Position numbers and translations under genes: made by a program
In this document: positions 1 through 10,689 of the stretch, piece after piece
How the letters are laid out: each line of letters begins with the position of its first letter
How positions within the stretch are numbered: position 1 is the stretch's first letter
Assembly: GCA_951799445.1 (NCBI GenBank)
Contig: OX637287.1
Location: 31,824,224 to 31,888,223, forward strand
DNA: 64,000 bases
Direction of reading: 5' to 3'
Origin: Pseudisothecium myosuroides
Taxonomy: Eukaryota; Streptophyta; Bryopsida; Hypnales; Lembophyllaceae
Notes under the pieces: model-generated
The model's database searches: none
Seen by the model: the letters and a program-made list of their open reading frames with translations, nothing else
What the model was told of the DNA's origin: nothing

Positions 1-292
1 AATTTTTAAAAAAAATTATTGTTGAGTTGAGGGATTGATTGTTCAAAAAAGGATCTTCTTCAAGTTAGAAGATTTAGGAAAATTTTATGAAATTTTATGA
101 AATATGTGCAGACTCATATTTTTATTCTGCATATTTAAAGAAATAAATTAAAATCCCTCTACCTCCTTTAATTATCAAAGACCAGAAAATCTTTTATATG
201 GAAAAGAATCTTGACAAATCAATTTTGTTGTTGAATTCCTAGGGTGATTTCAATCCTAGAAAACCTTATGTCTACCGTAGATGCCTTCTATT
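1..292. repeat. Dispersed repeat R1, copy A (left part)
   Basis: AT-rich non-coding DNA. From about 120 it matches 12940-13090 over phrases such as the segment ending 'gatttcaatcctag' and 'gtagatgcc'. The match resumes at 1137-1530 after an inserted element. No open frame of interest. Confidence 0.6.
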
Positions 293-1136
293 GGGTGATT
301 GCAAGAAACACTTGTACTATTTGTTGCGTTTTGCATTTTTGGACTTTTAGTACTTTTTGTACTATGAGTCACCTTCAGTACTATTGAAGGCGTGGATCAT
401 AAAATTTGAATGGTCAATTGGATTTCAAATTTACTATTCTGACAACATGTGATGTTCATCATTGGATGACAAAAATGGATGGAAATACTTAATTTACCAT
501 TAAAAAAACAATTTACATTGGCAGATAGAAGGTATTATGAGTCCCAACAGTACTATTGAGTCTTTCTGTGTACCCTGGAGTACTATTTTGAGCCACATGC
601 TACAATTTACCTTAGAAAATGAGACTTTTACATTTTTATTTTTGAAAATTAGGAAATTAATTAGAAAAATTTATTTTTAAATGGCCATTATTGCCGACTA
701 AGAGCAAAGTAGGAAGATCAAAGTTAGAACTAAAAAAACATTTTTAATTCAACCTAAATTCAACCTAAATATAGCACACTTTAGGCCAATATAAAACACA
801 TTTGGAAAATGTTTTTGGAAATCTCTCTCTTGAGAATGTGTATTTCTATTAGAAGAGCTAATCTACCAAATTTGATGATGTAACTCTTCAAAAAAGGTAC
901 TTGATAGTACTAAAAACCACCAAAATCGCATGTGTGACATATATTCAAAATTCAGTTTCACCTATTAAATTAATTTTGAAAAAATTGAAATAATTCAAGT
1001 GCATTTTCTATTGCTATAGGAAGCTTGTTTTTGAATTTTATGTTCATTCAATCATTTTTGCAATACTTATGGCACAAAACAACTTCCACATTGAATGCGT
1101 GACGGAAAATAGTACAGGTGTTTCTTGCATTCACCC
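293..1136. mobile_element. Non-autonomous TIR element E1
   Basis: The 28-bp inverted ends at 293-320 and 1109-1136 match at 26 of 28 positions and contain TGCAAGAAACACYTGTACTA. TATT flanks both ends. The paralogous repeat copy at 12892-13100 lacks it (ctattggtccg here corresponds to cactggtttg there), so this is a real insertion. Copies of AGTACTATT or its complement recur near both ends, as transposase-binding subterminal repeats often do. It has no coding capacity. Related ends are at 12163-12891 and 36311-37052. Superfamily not assigned. Confidence 0.75.
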
Positions 1137-1530
1137 TATTGGTCCGTCTTAATTTTACATCACTTGTAGGCTAAACAATTGGAGTTTCTATTATTTATTG
1201 AAACAATTAAGAAACTGAAGACTATCTTTAGAAATTGACTTAAGGATCTCTTTGGAATTTCTTTGGACCATTTTAGCTAAAATGAGTCACATGTACGATA
1301 GGTTTAGGCAATTTGGATGGTATTTACTAAGTATTCACAAATTCCACTACTTTTGGATTTTCAGAATATATACATGCTAGATTTTGGGTTATTTTAGGTA
1401 TTCAACTCTATTTTGGACCAAATATTATATTGGCGTATATCATATCTATTTTAGTTTAATACTCTTTTTTTAAAATTTTGCATATAAAACTCATTTTAAA
1501 CTAGAAAAAAAATCTATAAGTCCCAAGTGA
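1137..1530. repeat. Dispersed repeat R1, copy A (right part)
   Basis: Continues R1 after E1 and matches 13250-13580, for example 'caatttgg', 'gaccaaatatta' and 'attggc' in the same order. Non-coding. Confidence 0.55.
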
Positions 1531-1710
1531 CAAAGTAGAAGCTCATAACATTCTCTTTGGTTCATTTGATAGAGATGGACATTACACCCCTTCAGATAGA
1601 GTCTTCAACATTGCAACGGATATCTTGAGATTTGCGCCCATGTGGCAAATTTGGTATGTATATTACAAATTTATTTTCTAAAATGAAACCATCAACACCA
1701 TCCTCACGTG

Positions 1711-1992
1711 CTCCCTAACTTGGAGGGACAACATCCTTATGGGCATTGTCAAAAGGAATTACACCCTCACCTTCTTTAATTGTTGTAGTGAGGATAGACA
1801 ACAAGTTAATTGTCAAGAGTTTTTAGACACTTGGTGCAAAAATGACATTTTTTTTGGGTAGTTTTCATAGCCCCAGATGGCACCTCATTCTAAACCTACC
1901 TCTCGAGTTGTCTCATTCAGATGAACTGAACTAGTTTTTCCCCTTCTTTGCTTTTTAATTCCATCATCATTTTTGAAAAAATAAAATAAAAT
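1711..1992 (+). pseudogene. Decayed 3' end of a non-LTR retroposon
   Basis: A broken frame reads roughly as TWRDNILMGIVKRNYTLTF, then CCSEDRQQ and EFLDTWCKND. It is followed by an untranslated tail and an A-rich end near 1975-1992. The same peptide (CSEDRQQ, DFLDTWCKNN, PEWHLILSLP) is better preserved at 63205-63428, again before a poly(A) tract. I infer the C-terminal end and 3' UTR of a LINE-like element; the protein itself is not identified. Stops near 1858 and 1868 break this copy. Confidence 0.5.
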
Positions 1993-2734
1993 GTAAAGAA
2001 TGTTTGTCAAAAAATCCAAAAAATCCAATAATCCATTAAGTCAAATACGAATCTATCATTTGACAAGCTACCATAAAAAAGCTTTTTGATTGGTCAATGA
2101 AGAAATTACTTCATTGACATTTATTAAGAATGAAGAGTGAAGAGGTCTTTTTTAAAATGAAATCTATTGTCTTTTATGACTCTTTAAAGGATACAAGACA
2201 ATTTGAAGATGAGAGCTTGACCACTCATTGTCAAATTAAAGCCCAGGAATGTGTTCAAAGCATAACTTTAGACCTCATTTTGGCATAGTAGAATTATTAT
2301 TTTTTAAATCTTCAAACTTGAAAAAGCTGGGAAATCAAGATGACTTTCATATCCAAAAAAACTGCTTATGATTTTGAGTCACCAAAAGAAAGTTATGGAC
2401 AAAATTTAGAGAGGATGTTTGAAAATGTCAAAGAAAATGTCTCTTTTAACCCCTCTAAGAACTATGTCCTTGATTTTTGATTGGAGGTTTGAAATCTCAA
2501 ACATGTTTTTATAGATGAAAGTTAGCTTGATTTTCCACGTTAACCTAGTTCAATTTTTTTTAGAAAAAAACTATTCAACTATAACTTGTACTAAAATGAT
2601 TTCCAAGACTCTACTTTGAACACAATTCCTGCTTTTGACTTAATTGAGTTCCTACTATTCATAATTTACAGATGCTACATAGTTTGTTTTACCTTCTACG
2701 ACCTCACTTGTATAAAGATCTTGCCTTCTTATCT
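1993..2734. repeat. Dispersed repeat R2, copy A (left part)
   Basis: Matches 52498-52800 ('aaatgtaaagaatgtttgtc', 'gaatctatcatttgacaa', 'tataaagatcttg'). R2 is interrupted at 2735 by a block of TTAA elements and resumes at 4992. It contains the fold-back unit at 2241-2645. Confidence 0.7.
2241..2645. repeat. Fold-back repeat F, copy 1
   Basis: A unit containing 'cctcattttggc', 'agttatggac' and 'aaaatgtcaaagaaaatgtc' is followed by its approximate reverse complement, giving a long imperfect hairpin. Copies: 19555-20075 and 62400-62900 (both arms), 7060-7385 and 23895-24117 (one arm). Non-coding. Confidence 0.55.
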
Positions 2735-3869
2735 TTAACCCCTAAAGGACTAGCCTGCTATTTTTAGCAATATAGCAATTTTGGGCTGGTACGTGTGACT
2801 AGAGATTTGCATATTATTGGCTAAAATTTTAATACAAGGTGTGGACAAGGAATATCTTTCATGTACACTAAATTTCATGACATTTGAAAATATAAATAAA
2901 AAATTATGGCCTAATATATATATATATATATATTTTTTTTGTTACTGGGCAGTCTGGGCAGATTAAAAAAATCACTTAATTTTTGGAAAGAAAAATTTGA
3001 AATTGGTTTTCTAGAGTTATATATATGTAGAAAGCTTTGAATCATTCCATTTTGATTAATGAGTCAAAAGTTATGAGAAATTTTAGTATGCGGGTGGTTA
3101 TGGATTCTCTACTCTAAAATAAACTTTGAAGTTGTTTATTTCACTCAATTTTCAATATTCTTTGAAAAAATCAAATCATAGGATGTAGATTGTTTATTAC
3201 AACATTTCAACTAGTACACTACAAGAGAAAGGAGTGTTTTAAGTAGTGTCCTAGACATCACGTCTTTTAAGTAGCGTCTTTTAAGTAAGTTTTTAAGTAA
3301 AATTTTACTAAAAAGATTGTCTTTTTAGTAAAATTTTACTTAAAAACTTACTTGAAAGACGCTACTTAAAAGACGTGATGTCTAGGACACTACTTAAAAC
3401 ACTCCTTTCTCTTGTAGTGGTAGGATTGGCATTTTTCAATTCCATAATTAACTTAATAATTTAGTGTTTTGAATGATTTTCTACTTCTTTCTACTTACTA
3501 TCTTTTTTCTATATGTTGTACAATTCTAAATGATCTGAAAATTTTCAAGCATGTAGGCAACTTGCCTTGAAAAATGAAGCCAAAGAAGCACCACCATTTT
3601 GAATATTTTTCATACAAATGTGACCTTGTGAAGTGCAACTGCCCGATTTTTCACAGGGCCAAAAAAAGATTTTTGTCAATTCAAATGCTAATATCTTGCA
3701 ATCCACATGGTGAAATTTTTTGAAATTTTTTCACATTTTCTCAAACCAACTTATTACAAGATGCTACGGTTATATGTGTTTAAAAATGTTTTTTTTCCCA
3801 AAATTTGGTACTTGTGCTCAAAATGGCAATTTCGAGCATTTTGAGGGAAAACATAGTCAAGGAACTTAA
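2735..3869 (-). mobile_element. TTAA-terminated element, subfamily A1, with nested CACTA MITE
   Basis: Starts TTAACCCCTAAAGGAC and ends in a worn terminus (catagtcaaggaac then TTAA). Without the nested 203-bp MITE at 3217-3419 it is about 930 bp, the same as the complete A1 copy at 57689-58628, to which it is collinear in reverse orientation. Shared internal phrases include those around 3030-3080 and 3640-3740. An (AT)n run lies at 2913-2932. There is no transposase frame. TTAA plus CCC ends suggest mobilisation by a piggyBac-type transposase (inference). Confidence 0.75.
3217..3419. mobile_element. CACTA-type palindromic MITE
   Basis: Begins CACTACAAGAGAAAGG and ends with its exact complement. 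The two ~98-bp arms differ at about one position, with a loop of a few bases. It is flanked by the 3-bp duplication GTA (3214-3216 and 3420-3422). CACTACAAGA ends and a 3-bp duplication are diagnostic of CACTA/En-Spm. It sits inside TTAA element A1, so it is younger than that insertion. A diverged relative is at 61546-61769. Confidence 0.9.
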
Positions 3870-4028
3870 CCCTGGAAGGACATGGAGGGTGACCCTGGAA
3901 ATCATGCATTGTGTAATCGTGAGAGTCATTTGAATAAAATAGTTATAGTTATGTCCTACACTGGAGAATTCCTTATCATTCATTGGACACTTATTGTTCA
4001 CAACGTCCTTCCTAGATTAAAGGGTTAA
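3866..4028. mobile_element. Short TTAA-terminated element between A1 and B
   Basis: Runs from TTAACCCTGGAAGGAC to a right end whose complement begins TTAACCCT and then carries GGAAGGACG after a 7-bp offset. It shares one TTAA with the preceding A1 element and one with the following element B. Only 163 bp, no coding. Reading it as a third element is an inference from the paired TTAA-CCCT ends and its absence from the uninterrupted R2 copy. Confidence 0.5.
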
Positions 4029-4991
4029 CCCCTCATCGCATGAAGTCCAAACGAGGTCAAAAACAGCGTTGCTTTTGAAGTGTTGTAAATTTAGATGTCG
4101 CTAAGTTATAGAAATCTTAACCGTACAATATTGTAGTGAACATGTTGTAGATGACACAGAAAAAATCTGAAGCCATTTGACCGCATGGATTGAAAGATTA
4201 TAATGTTTTAGTGTTAAAAAAAGATGCTGCAATTTTCCAAAAAACACATTTGGAGGTGAAATTCGACTTCTAAACCTACTCAAATGAAAAAACTTGAGAC
4301 TATAAAGTGATTCAAAATCAACATACAAACACATTGGTGAAAAAAATATCATTCAATTGACTCAATGTGTCTGCAAAATAGATTTGAAATGTCAAAAAAT
4401 AGCATGAAAAGTTGCAAAAAACACCATGTAAGGCTAAACCTCCTCCACTAAAAAGCATCTCAGTCATTCATTACTTTTTGGATTCAAGTGAAATTTTAGC
4501 CACACAAACTAGACTAGTATGCGCAACTTTCACAAAAGAAATGATTGAAAATGGACATTGTATGAAGAAGTTACAAGCCGCCGAATTTCACTGTAATCTG
4601 AAAATGGCTTGATTTTAAATTTTGAATTGCTCCCAAACATTCAAAGAAGCTTGTATTGACATGAAAATTTTACCACAATAACTAGACTAAAAGGGGAACA
4701 CAACCCAACAAATTTTATTGAAAACGAACATTGTATGAAGGAGATACCCCCCCCAAAAGTTTCAGCCATCAAATGCAGTTTGGTGAATTCAAATTGAACT
4801 TGTGAACTTTGATTGGCTCCCATTTAATTTGTAAATCTTGGATTGATCTGAAAATTTTACCACACAAACTAGAAGAGAGAGCGCAACTTTACCAATAAGT
4901 TTTATTGAATTCGGATATCGGATGCAAAAGTTACAGCACTTTGAATTATACATGTGGACACTTTTCGTCCCCTCATGCGATGAGGGGTTAA
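4025..4991. mobile_element. TTAA-terminated element, family B
   Basis: The ends are TTAACCCCTCATCGCATGA and its complement TCATGCGATGAGGGGTTAA, a near-perfect inverted repeat including the TTAA target. The element is 967 bp with both TTAAs. The interior shows degenerate repeats of a unit with 'gaaaattttaccacacaaactag' at about 4490-4520, 4665-4695 and 4850-4880. A C8 run lies at 4748-4755. The short open frames here (at 4412-4612 and on the minus strand) have no coding character. It shares only CCC-type ends with A1/A2. Confidence 0.8.
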
Positions 4992-5640
4992 GCACTCCCA
5001 ATAAATGGTTTTTGAAGCTATGTGAGATAGTTGCCAACTATTGTTAATTTTTTTGAATTCAATGCCAGATTTTTTTGAGAAAATAATATTTTAAAGTGCT
5101 TAAGTTGGTTTTATACTTAAATTAAATATTCATCTCTAAAGTGCTCAACTTGCTCTCTACGTACGACAGTTCATCTTCTAGTAACAAGTGGCTATTCAAA
5201 AGGAGATGAGAGTGCATTTAATGCCAGTGTTTGCCAGCCAACAATGACATCTTTAATTTCCATGAGGCACCCATGTTGACAACTTGCCACAAAAGCAGTC
5301 CAGTCTGCCTGTGAAGAAGAATAAAATTACTCCAAGTGGGACTCCAAGATCCTTCGAAAGTTATGGCACCAAAGACCACCCTCACTAACTTACAGGACTT
5401 GATGGAAAAAACCTGCTGTCTAAATTATTTTGTGTCATACATGCCTTGGTTCTAACTCAGCGCAAACAGAGTTTTTTGTTTTTTTTTTTTCAAAGGAAGG
5501 TGACCATTGCATTAAAAAACAAAGGAGAAAGAAACAATTAGTCCGGCTCAAAACTGAGGGTTTTGACGCCAGGGCTTTTTGGTTCCTCCATTTTTGGAAG
5601 CTGGGTAAGGAGTAAGATAGCAACATCCATAATCGTTAGT
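4992..5640. repeat. Dispersed repeat R2, copy A (right part)
   Basis: Matches 52802-53790 closely ('aaatggtttttgaagctatg', 'caatgacatctttaatttcc', 'ccttcgaaagttatggcacc'). Differences between copies are the retroposon at 5472-5548 here and a Mutator-like MITE plus a different retroposon in the other copy. No gene. Confidence 0.75.
5472..5548 (-). mobile_element. Short retroposon 3'-end insertion
   Basis: A poly(T) run followed by ~60 bp whose complement ends '...ttttttaatgcaatggtcac' plus an A-rich tail, resembling the retroposon end at 63380-63428. It is absent from the paralogous site near 53715. CAAACAGAG (5463-5471) and CAAAACTGAG (5549-5558) flank it as an imperfect target duplication. 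Severely 5'-truncated. Confidence 0.6.
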
Positions 5641-6413
5641 GTACCCATAGTTGATAGTAGAGTTCCCTTAAAGTGTCTTTAAATGTACCTTGAAATCGTG
5701 CCCAATGCTTAATTGTGGTTGGTGGGCTCTGAGTTTTTTAGATTTTGGTGCTAGAACCAAGGCAGATTTCCAAGAGTGTGGTTTAGGTGTCCTAGGGAGT
5801 TGTACTTTGAAAATTCATAGAAAATAGATGCCTTATCCAAAAATTCTATTTTTTTTTTGAAAATTCATGATTTTCAATTGCTAATACTAAAAAAATATCA
5901 TTTCTACAAAAAGGTGTCTCCAATTATGCTGAATTGCTTATTTTGACGGTTAAGGGTGTTGCTACCTTAGTGATTGGTGAAATGGAAACTCAATGACAAG
6001 TAAGGTAGACAAGCCTATGACCACCTGATTTGCAATCTGAATATCTTGGGGCCAATTCAAGAGGGGCACATATTTTTCAAAGGTGTGCACTTGTTTTACA
6101 AATCAATCCCAAGTTGAATAATAATTTTCCAATGAAAATTGTAATTTTTGTGAATTTTTGAAGTGATCAGCCTGAAATTACTGAACCGCCCATAGACTAG
6201 AGAAATAAACACCCTATTAGGGCATCACCACTGCAGGCTCCCCCAAGAGGCACGCCAAGTGCAATTTTGGGGAGTGGACTTGAAGACTGGGGCTTCACCG
6301 CTCACCCTCTGCCCGACGGCTGACGCACTAGGCAGGGGTGTCAAATGGGATATCCAATAAAAAGAGTTACCTAGTTCTGAAATTAAACTTCAGAAAAATC
6401 AATTTTCAGTGCT
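5641..6413. repeat. Dispersed repeat R3 copy and a GC-richer patch
   Basis: 5800-5980 resembles 55330-55500 ('ttcatgattttc', 'ttattttgacggtt'). A GC-richer patch at 6216-6345 begins TTA-GGGCATCACCACTGC, which recalls the Harbinger-like end at 49888, but I found no matching right end. No gene seen. Confidence 0.4.
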
Positions 6414-7000
6414 TTAATCCCTAAAGTCCTATTGGCCCTACGGGAGCCAAAATGTGACTTCAGGTAGGCTCATACGGTCTCAATATCCATCATAATCTTC
6501 TAATTTTTTTTGTGAAGCTAAAAAAATACATAAGCTTCTTGGGAATATAATTTTTATTTCAATCAGTGCCCGGAAACAAAAGTTATGGCACAAAAAGCCA
6601 AAAATGGAGGTTGGCAGGCAGCCCCAAAAAATTCACAAAAAGTCAAAATAATTTTCTAAATTTTTTTTTACTATAATATTATATTTTTGTCTACATGTAA
6701 AACTTTGGTTCATTCAATTTGGACCAGTGATTAAAAAGTTATGGACAATCTTGTTTTTTGGGCAATCTAAGTATGTTCTTGAAAAAAACATTTTATCCAA
6801 CTTTGAATGCTAATATCTTCCAATCTGTATGGTCAAATTTGATGAAATTTTTATCACATGATCTCATATAAGTGAAGCACAAGATCCTATGGTTAGATTT
6901 TAAAAAAACATTTTTTTTACCTTCATGGATGAATGTAACAGAACTAGCAATTTTGAGTGTTTTTTTATTAAAAAAATGGCCTTAGGACTTTAGAGGTTAA
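6414..7000. mobile_element. TTAA-terminated element, subfamily A2 (short copy)
   Basis: Begins TTAATCCCTAAAGTCCTA; the complement of its right end begins TTAACCTCTAAAGTCCTA. At 587 bp it is shorter than the A2 copies at 45348 and 48345 but shares internal phrases ('aatcagtgcccgg...aaaagttatgg', 'aatgctaatatctt'). No transposase. Confidence 0.75.
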
Positions 7001-7059
7001 GAGGAAACTTTCATTGCTTTCAAAGCACTTTCATCTTGTTTTTGAGATTTTAGATTAGA

Positions 7060-7385
7060 AGTGAAGCTCACTATATACACACGGGGTGGTAGGAAGTGGA
7101 ACAAACAATGTGGGATAAGTAAATTAGAATTGGAGTAGGAGCTCAACCATTTCTAGTTTATTCAAAAATAGGAATTGTGTTAAAAGTAGAATTGTAGACC
7201 TAATTTAGGCATATCAGAATAACTTTTTCCAAAAAACTTTGAACTAAGAAAATTTGGTAAATCAATCTAACTTTCATCTCCAAAAATCCATTTGAAATTT
7301 GAAGCCTCCAATCAAAAGTTATAGACAAATTTCAGTGATAATGTTTGAAGGGAATTTTTTTTGACATTTTCAATGACCCTTTCAA
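7060..7385. repeat. Fold-back repeat F, single arm
   Basis: Matches the left arm of F at 19560-19880 ('ggtggtaggaagtgg', 'cctccaatcaaaagttat'). The inverted second arm is missing. Confidence 0.5.
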
Positions 7386-8112
7386 TGGTATGCAATTCTT
7401 ATTGTGTGGTCAATCCAGTGATATATTGAATGCTATGGAATGCTTGCTATCCACATATTTGGTTTTGCAATGCCATAGTAGTCCTCTAGGTATTTTGTAG
7501 TTATACAATGTTAAGAAAAATAGTGTGCCAAAAACTAGTCCCTCTAACCATTTCCAAAAAAAAATAGAGTTCTGAAATATACATGCCAGTAGCTACAAAT
7601 AGGGAAGAAGACAATACTTGTAAGCAGATAAATACCCCCCCCCCCCATTAACAAACCCATTATTGCACATGGTTACCAAGTGTAAAAGGGTGTGAGGGCA
7701 ACTTCTTCTCATCTTTTGAGGAAAATTTATTCAAATGAGATGTACAACCCTTCCGAGAATTGGGATCAATGTTTAGATGGACGCTTTATGAACACCTCTC
7801 TTTAGGGGTAGTTAGCTTAGTCCCAATAAACTCTTTATACACGCGGACGATGTTTTCCTTTGGTTTCTGGCATCAAATTGCACATTTGTATTCTGCAATG
7901 GATTTCCATTTGTTTCAAAAACAAAAACAAAATCAATTTGCACAATTGCACTCACGATTACACCAAAGTATTCTATGGGCAAATTGAACAGGCTTTGAAA
8001 ATTTGGACACCACCTTGGCAGTTTTCACAAGTTTGCATCTACTTGATTAGCTACTTTATACACCTAGACCATGCTCAAGGTCTATAGAAATATATTGCTT
8101 AATATTTTGTTA
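7386..8112. repeat. Intergenic DNA with dispersed repeat R4 (empty copy)
   Basis: A C12 run lies at 7635-7646. The stretch 7728-7865 matches 63555-64000 apart from a MITE present only in that copy, so the site near 7822-7830 ('gtagttagcttag') is the paralogous empty site. The two short open frames here overlap the repeat and are not convincing genes. Confidence 0.5.
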
Positions 8113-8198
8113 ATAAAAATATCTCCTCTGTATCAAAATAATATGGGTTTTTTCTTGTAAAATATAAAAAAGACACTGGTATTATTTTGAGACAAAGC
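8113..8198. mobile_element. Possible Stowaway-like mini-MITE
   Basis: CTCTGTATCAAAATAATA at the left and the complement of 'tattattttgagacaaag' at the right form an inverted repeat (16 of 18). It resembles the CTCCCTCTGTCCCAAAATAA end at 43962. The element is under 100 bp and no clear TA duplication was found. Confidence 0.4.
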
Positions 8199-9927
8199 AA
8201 TGGATCTTTTTTTGTGTTTTTGTAATAACCTACAATTGCACAATGTTTTGCAAGTTCTAACTCAAACCTAATTGTACTTCAATGGCCGAATTAACTAAGC
8301 CACGGCAATTTTGGAAACAAGATTCTACAATATAAGTTTAATAATTCCAAGTTAGAGAGAATGTCGTGCCATTTCTAAGAACATAAAACTCAAAGAAATC
8401 CAATCTTCCTAGCAAAAGTTACTACTTGGATGAAGTTTAGCCTTTGGAGTTTGAAAGGGCTATGTAAACTTCATCCACTCTATTCCATCAATTCCTAATT
8501 TGGATTTGACTTGGAGTATAGCCTAACTACTTAGGTTAAAAAGGGCTATTTAAAATTCAAATTTAGACTTAAATGGACAATTTCTAACAAAGTTCATCCA
8601 ACATCCTTTCCAAATTTCATCCCTAATTATCTTGTGGAGTTTTAAGGGTTTTCAAGGGGTTCAGAACTCCCCTAAGTTCCCCTATCCAAACCTAACCCTA
8701 AATTCTTCCTTGATGAACTCTAACCTAGTTTGATTTGTTAATCCTTTAATCCTTAAAAGGTTGAATTATTTTTGGTTAATTATTATTTTTAGACTTTAAA
8801 CAATTGTTTCTTATAGATTTTTACTTTGCCTTTCTAAAATGCTAACTTACTTTAGATTTGACTGTTCCTAGTGAAAGTTGTTGATGGATGAAGTTTGACC
8901 GCTAAGTGGTGCTTTAAACTTCATTCACTAATTGCTATTAACCTAATTAATTAACTTCTAATTTCACTTCTAAAGTCTAATTTACTTCTACTTTTTAGTT
9001 TTCTAATCTTGATCCTTTTGGATGACTTTAGTGGGTTTTCATCCAATATAATATTAAACTTCATCCACCTATATCTTTCCTATTAAACTCCAAATTCTAT
9101 TTATTTTATGTTTTCGAAAACCTCTAGACTTCTACTATAGGATTCTAAGTTCTAACTTGACCTAACACTTTGTCCTAATGGTCCTACTTGATCCTAGGCC
9201 TCAGCCCTAAAACTTGCTAATTAAGACAATTTAAAGGGAGAATAGGGGTTTAGTAACATATCTCAGAGTGTGTCTCATCATAATGATATTGGAGGGCATC
9301 CTTGAAGTTGTCCGCTTGTGCCATCTTATTCTCCAAATTTTAATGTTTGTTCACCACTAAGGTTTTAAGTTTTGAATACAAAGCCTGAAATACAACTAAT
9401 ACTACTTCATCTAAATTCCCATACTTCCTACTTTATCTTTTCTTCTCTTTTTCACTTCATTTTTTCTCTTACATACTATTCTATTCCATTATTTCTTTCT
9501 CAAGGTTGACTTTGGATATATTAAATAATTATCCCAAACTTCAAAATAATAATTGATTAGCTAACTCCTATCTTCAAACTCCAAGTCAATTATTTCCTAA
9601 TCTATAATACTAGTGGCCAAGATGGAAATTTAGAAATTTCCTCCTAATCCTATTCTTCTCCCAATTTCTTCTTCCTAAATTTTCTCTTCTTCTAATTTCT
9701 CTTCTACTTCACTTGCACTTGTACTCCACTTTCTTCAACTACTCATGTTTTGCAATGCTAATCTGGCTATGAAATTTGAAAGTTTTCTCTCTTTCTAATT
9801 TCTTTCTCTCCCCCCTTTTTGTTAATTCTAAAGGCTATTCTAATACAACTCTACTTCTATATATTTCTATTGATGTTTCTATAGATATTTCTATTTCTAT
9901 ATACCTTTGTATATTTCTTTGTGTTTT
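8199..9927. repeat. AT-rich dispersed repeat, no gene
   Basis: 8370-9120 shares phrases with 45150-46760 ('atccaatcttcctagcaaaagttac' here; repeated 'cttcatcc' and 'ttcatccaa'). Frequent stops in all frames. Pyrimidine-rich at 9410-9900. Confidence 0.35.
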
Positions 9928-10197
9928 CACTATAAGAAACCCCCGTTTTAGGTGACGAGCCCTAATTTTTTATGACGGATTTTAGATGATGTCAATGTTG
10001 ACAACCCAAAATTTTTATGTCAACAAAAATGTTCAACATAACATCAATGTTGACATAAAAACATTGGATTGTCAATATTGATGTTATGTTGTACATTTTT
10101 GTTGCCATAAAAAATTTGGGTTGTCAACATTGACATCACCTAAAATCCGTCATAAAAAATTAGGGCTCGTCACCTAAAATGGGGGTTTCTTATAGTG
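9928..10197. mobile_element. CACTA-type palindromic MITE, second family
   Basis: Ends CACTATAAGAAACCCCC and its complement, with long inverted arms (~120 bp each) and TTT duplicated on both sides (9925-9927 and 10198-10200). CACTATAAGAAA plus a 3-bp duplication indicates CACTA/En-Spm. A half copy occurs at 37848-37980. Confidence 0.85.
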
Positions 10198-10689
10198 TTT
10201 GTATCCTTTTTATTTTGTTTTTTAGAACCAATTTAAAATGCCAAAACTAGCACTGAAACAGACAAACCAACACTCACTATCATGTGGCACCGCCTAGTTC
10301 GTCTGACCCCTAGCTGTTGACTGGGCTCTCTCTTGATTACTAGCCTGCCACAAGGCGTCTGCCAATTGGCCGGGACCCTTTTTGTGATGATTGGATACTA
10401 ATGTGGTTGGGGGTGATGTGGCAGCTCTTCATTCATTGGACCCCTCCAAAGTATAAATTGATCCCCCTTTGTTGGATCGAACTGACTTGAACTGGTTTGG
10501 AATTTTGGCTGTTTTGAAGCCAGTTTCTTTTGGGATTTTTTGTCCATGTTTGAATTGAATTTTTGGAGCAAATTGAACACCAAGAATTCTTTGTCTTAAT
10601 ACTATCTTTTGAATGCTAACAAAATAAACACTTGGAGCTAAAACTCTAATTTATGATACCCATAAAACAACTAACTTCCGATTTTGTTC
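10198..10689. other. Intergenic, nothing recognised
   Basis: A GC-richer stretch at 10260-10480 lacks repeat ends or a convincing frame. The 61-codon minus-strand frame at 10398-10583 has no recognisable product. Confidence 0.3.

Noticed and set aside
6216..6345. Left end of a second Harbinger-like element (TTA then GGGCATCACCAC)
   Set aside because: No matching inverted right end or duplication was found nearby, so the resemblance may be chance or a truncated relic.
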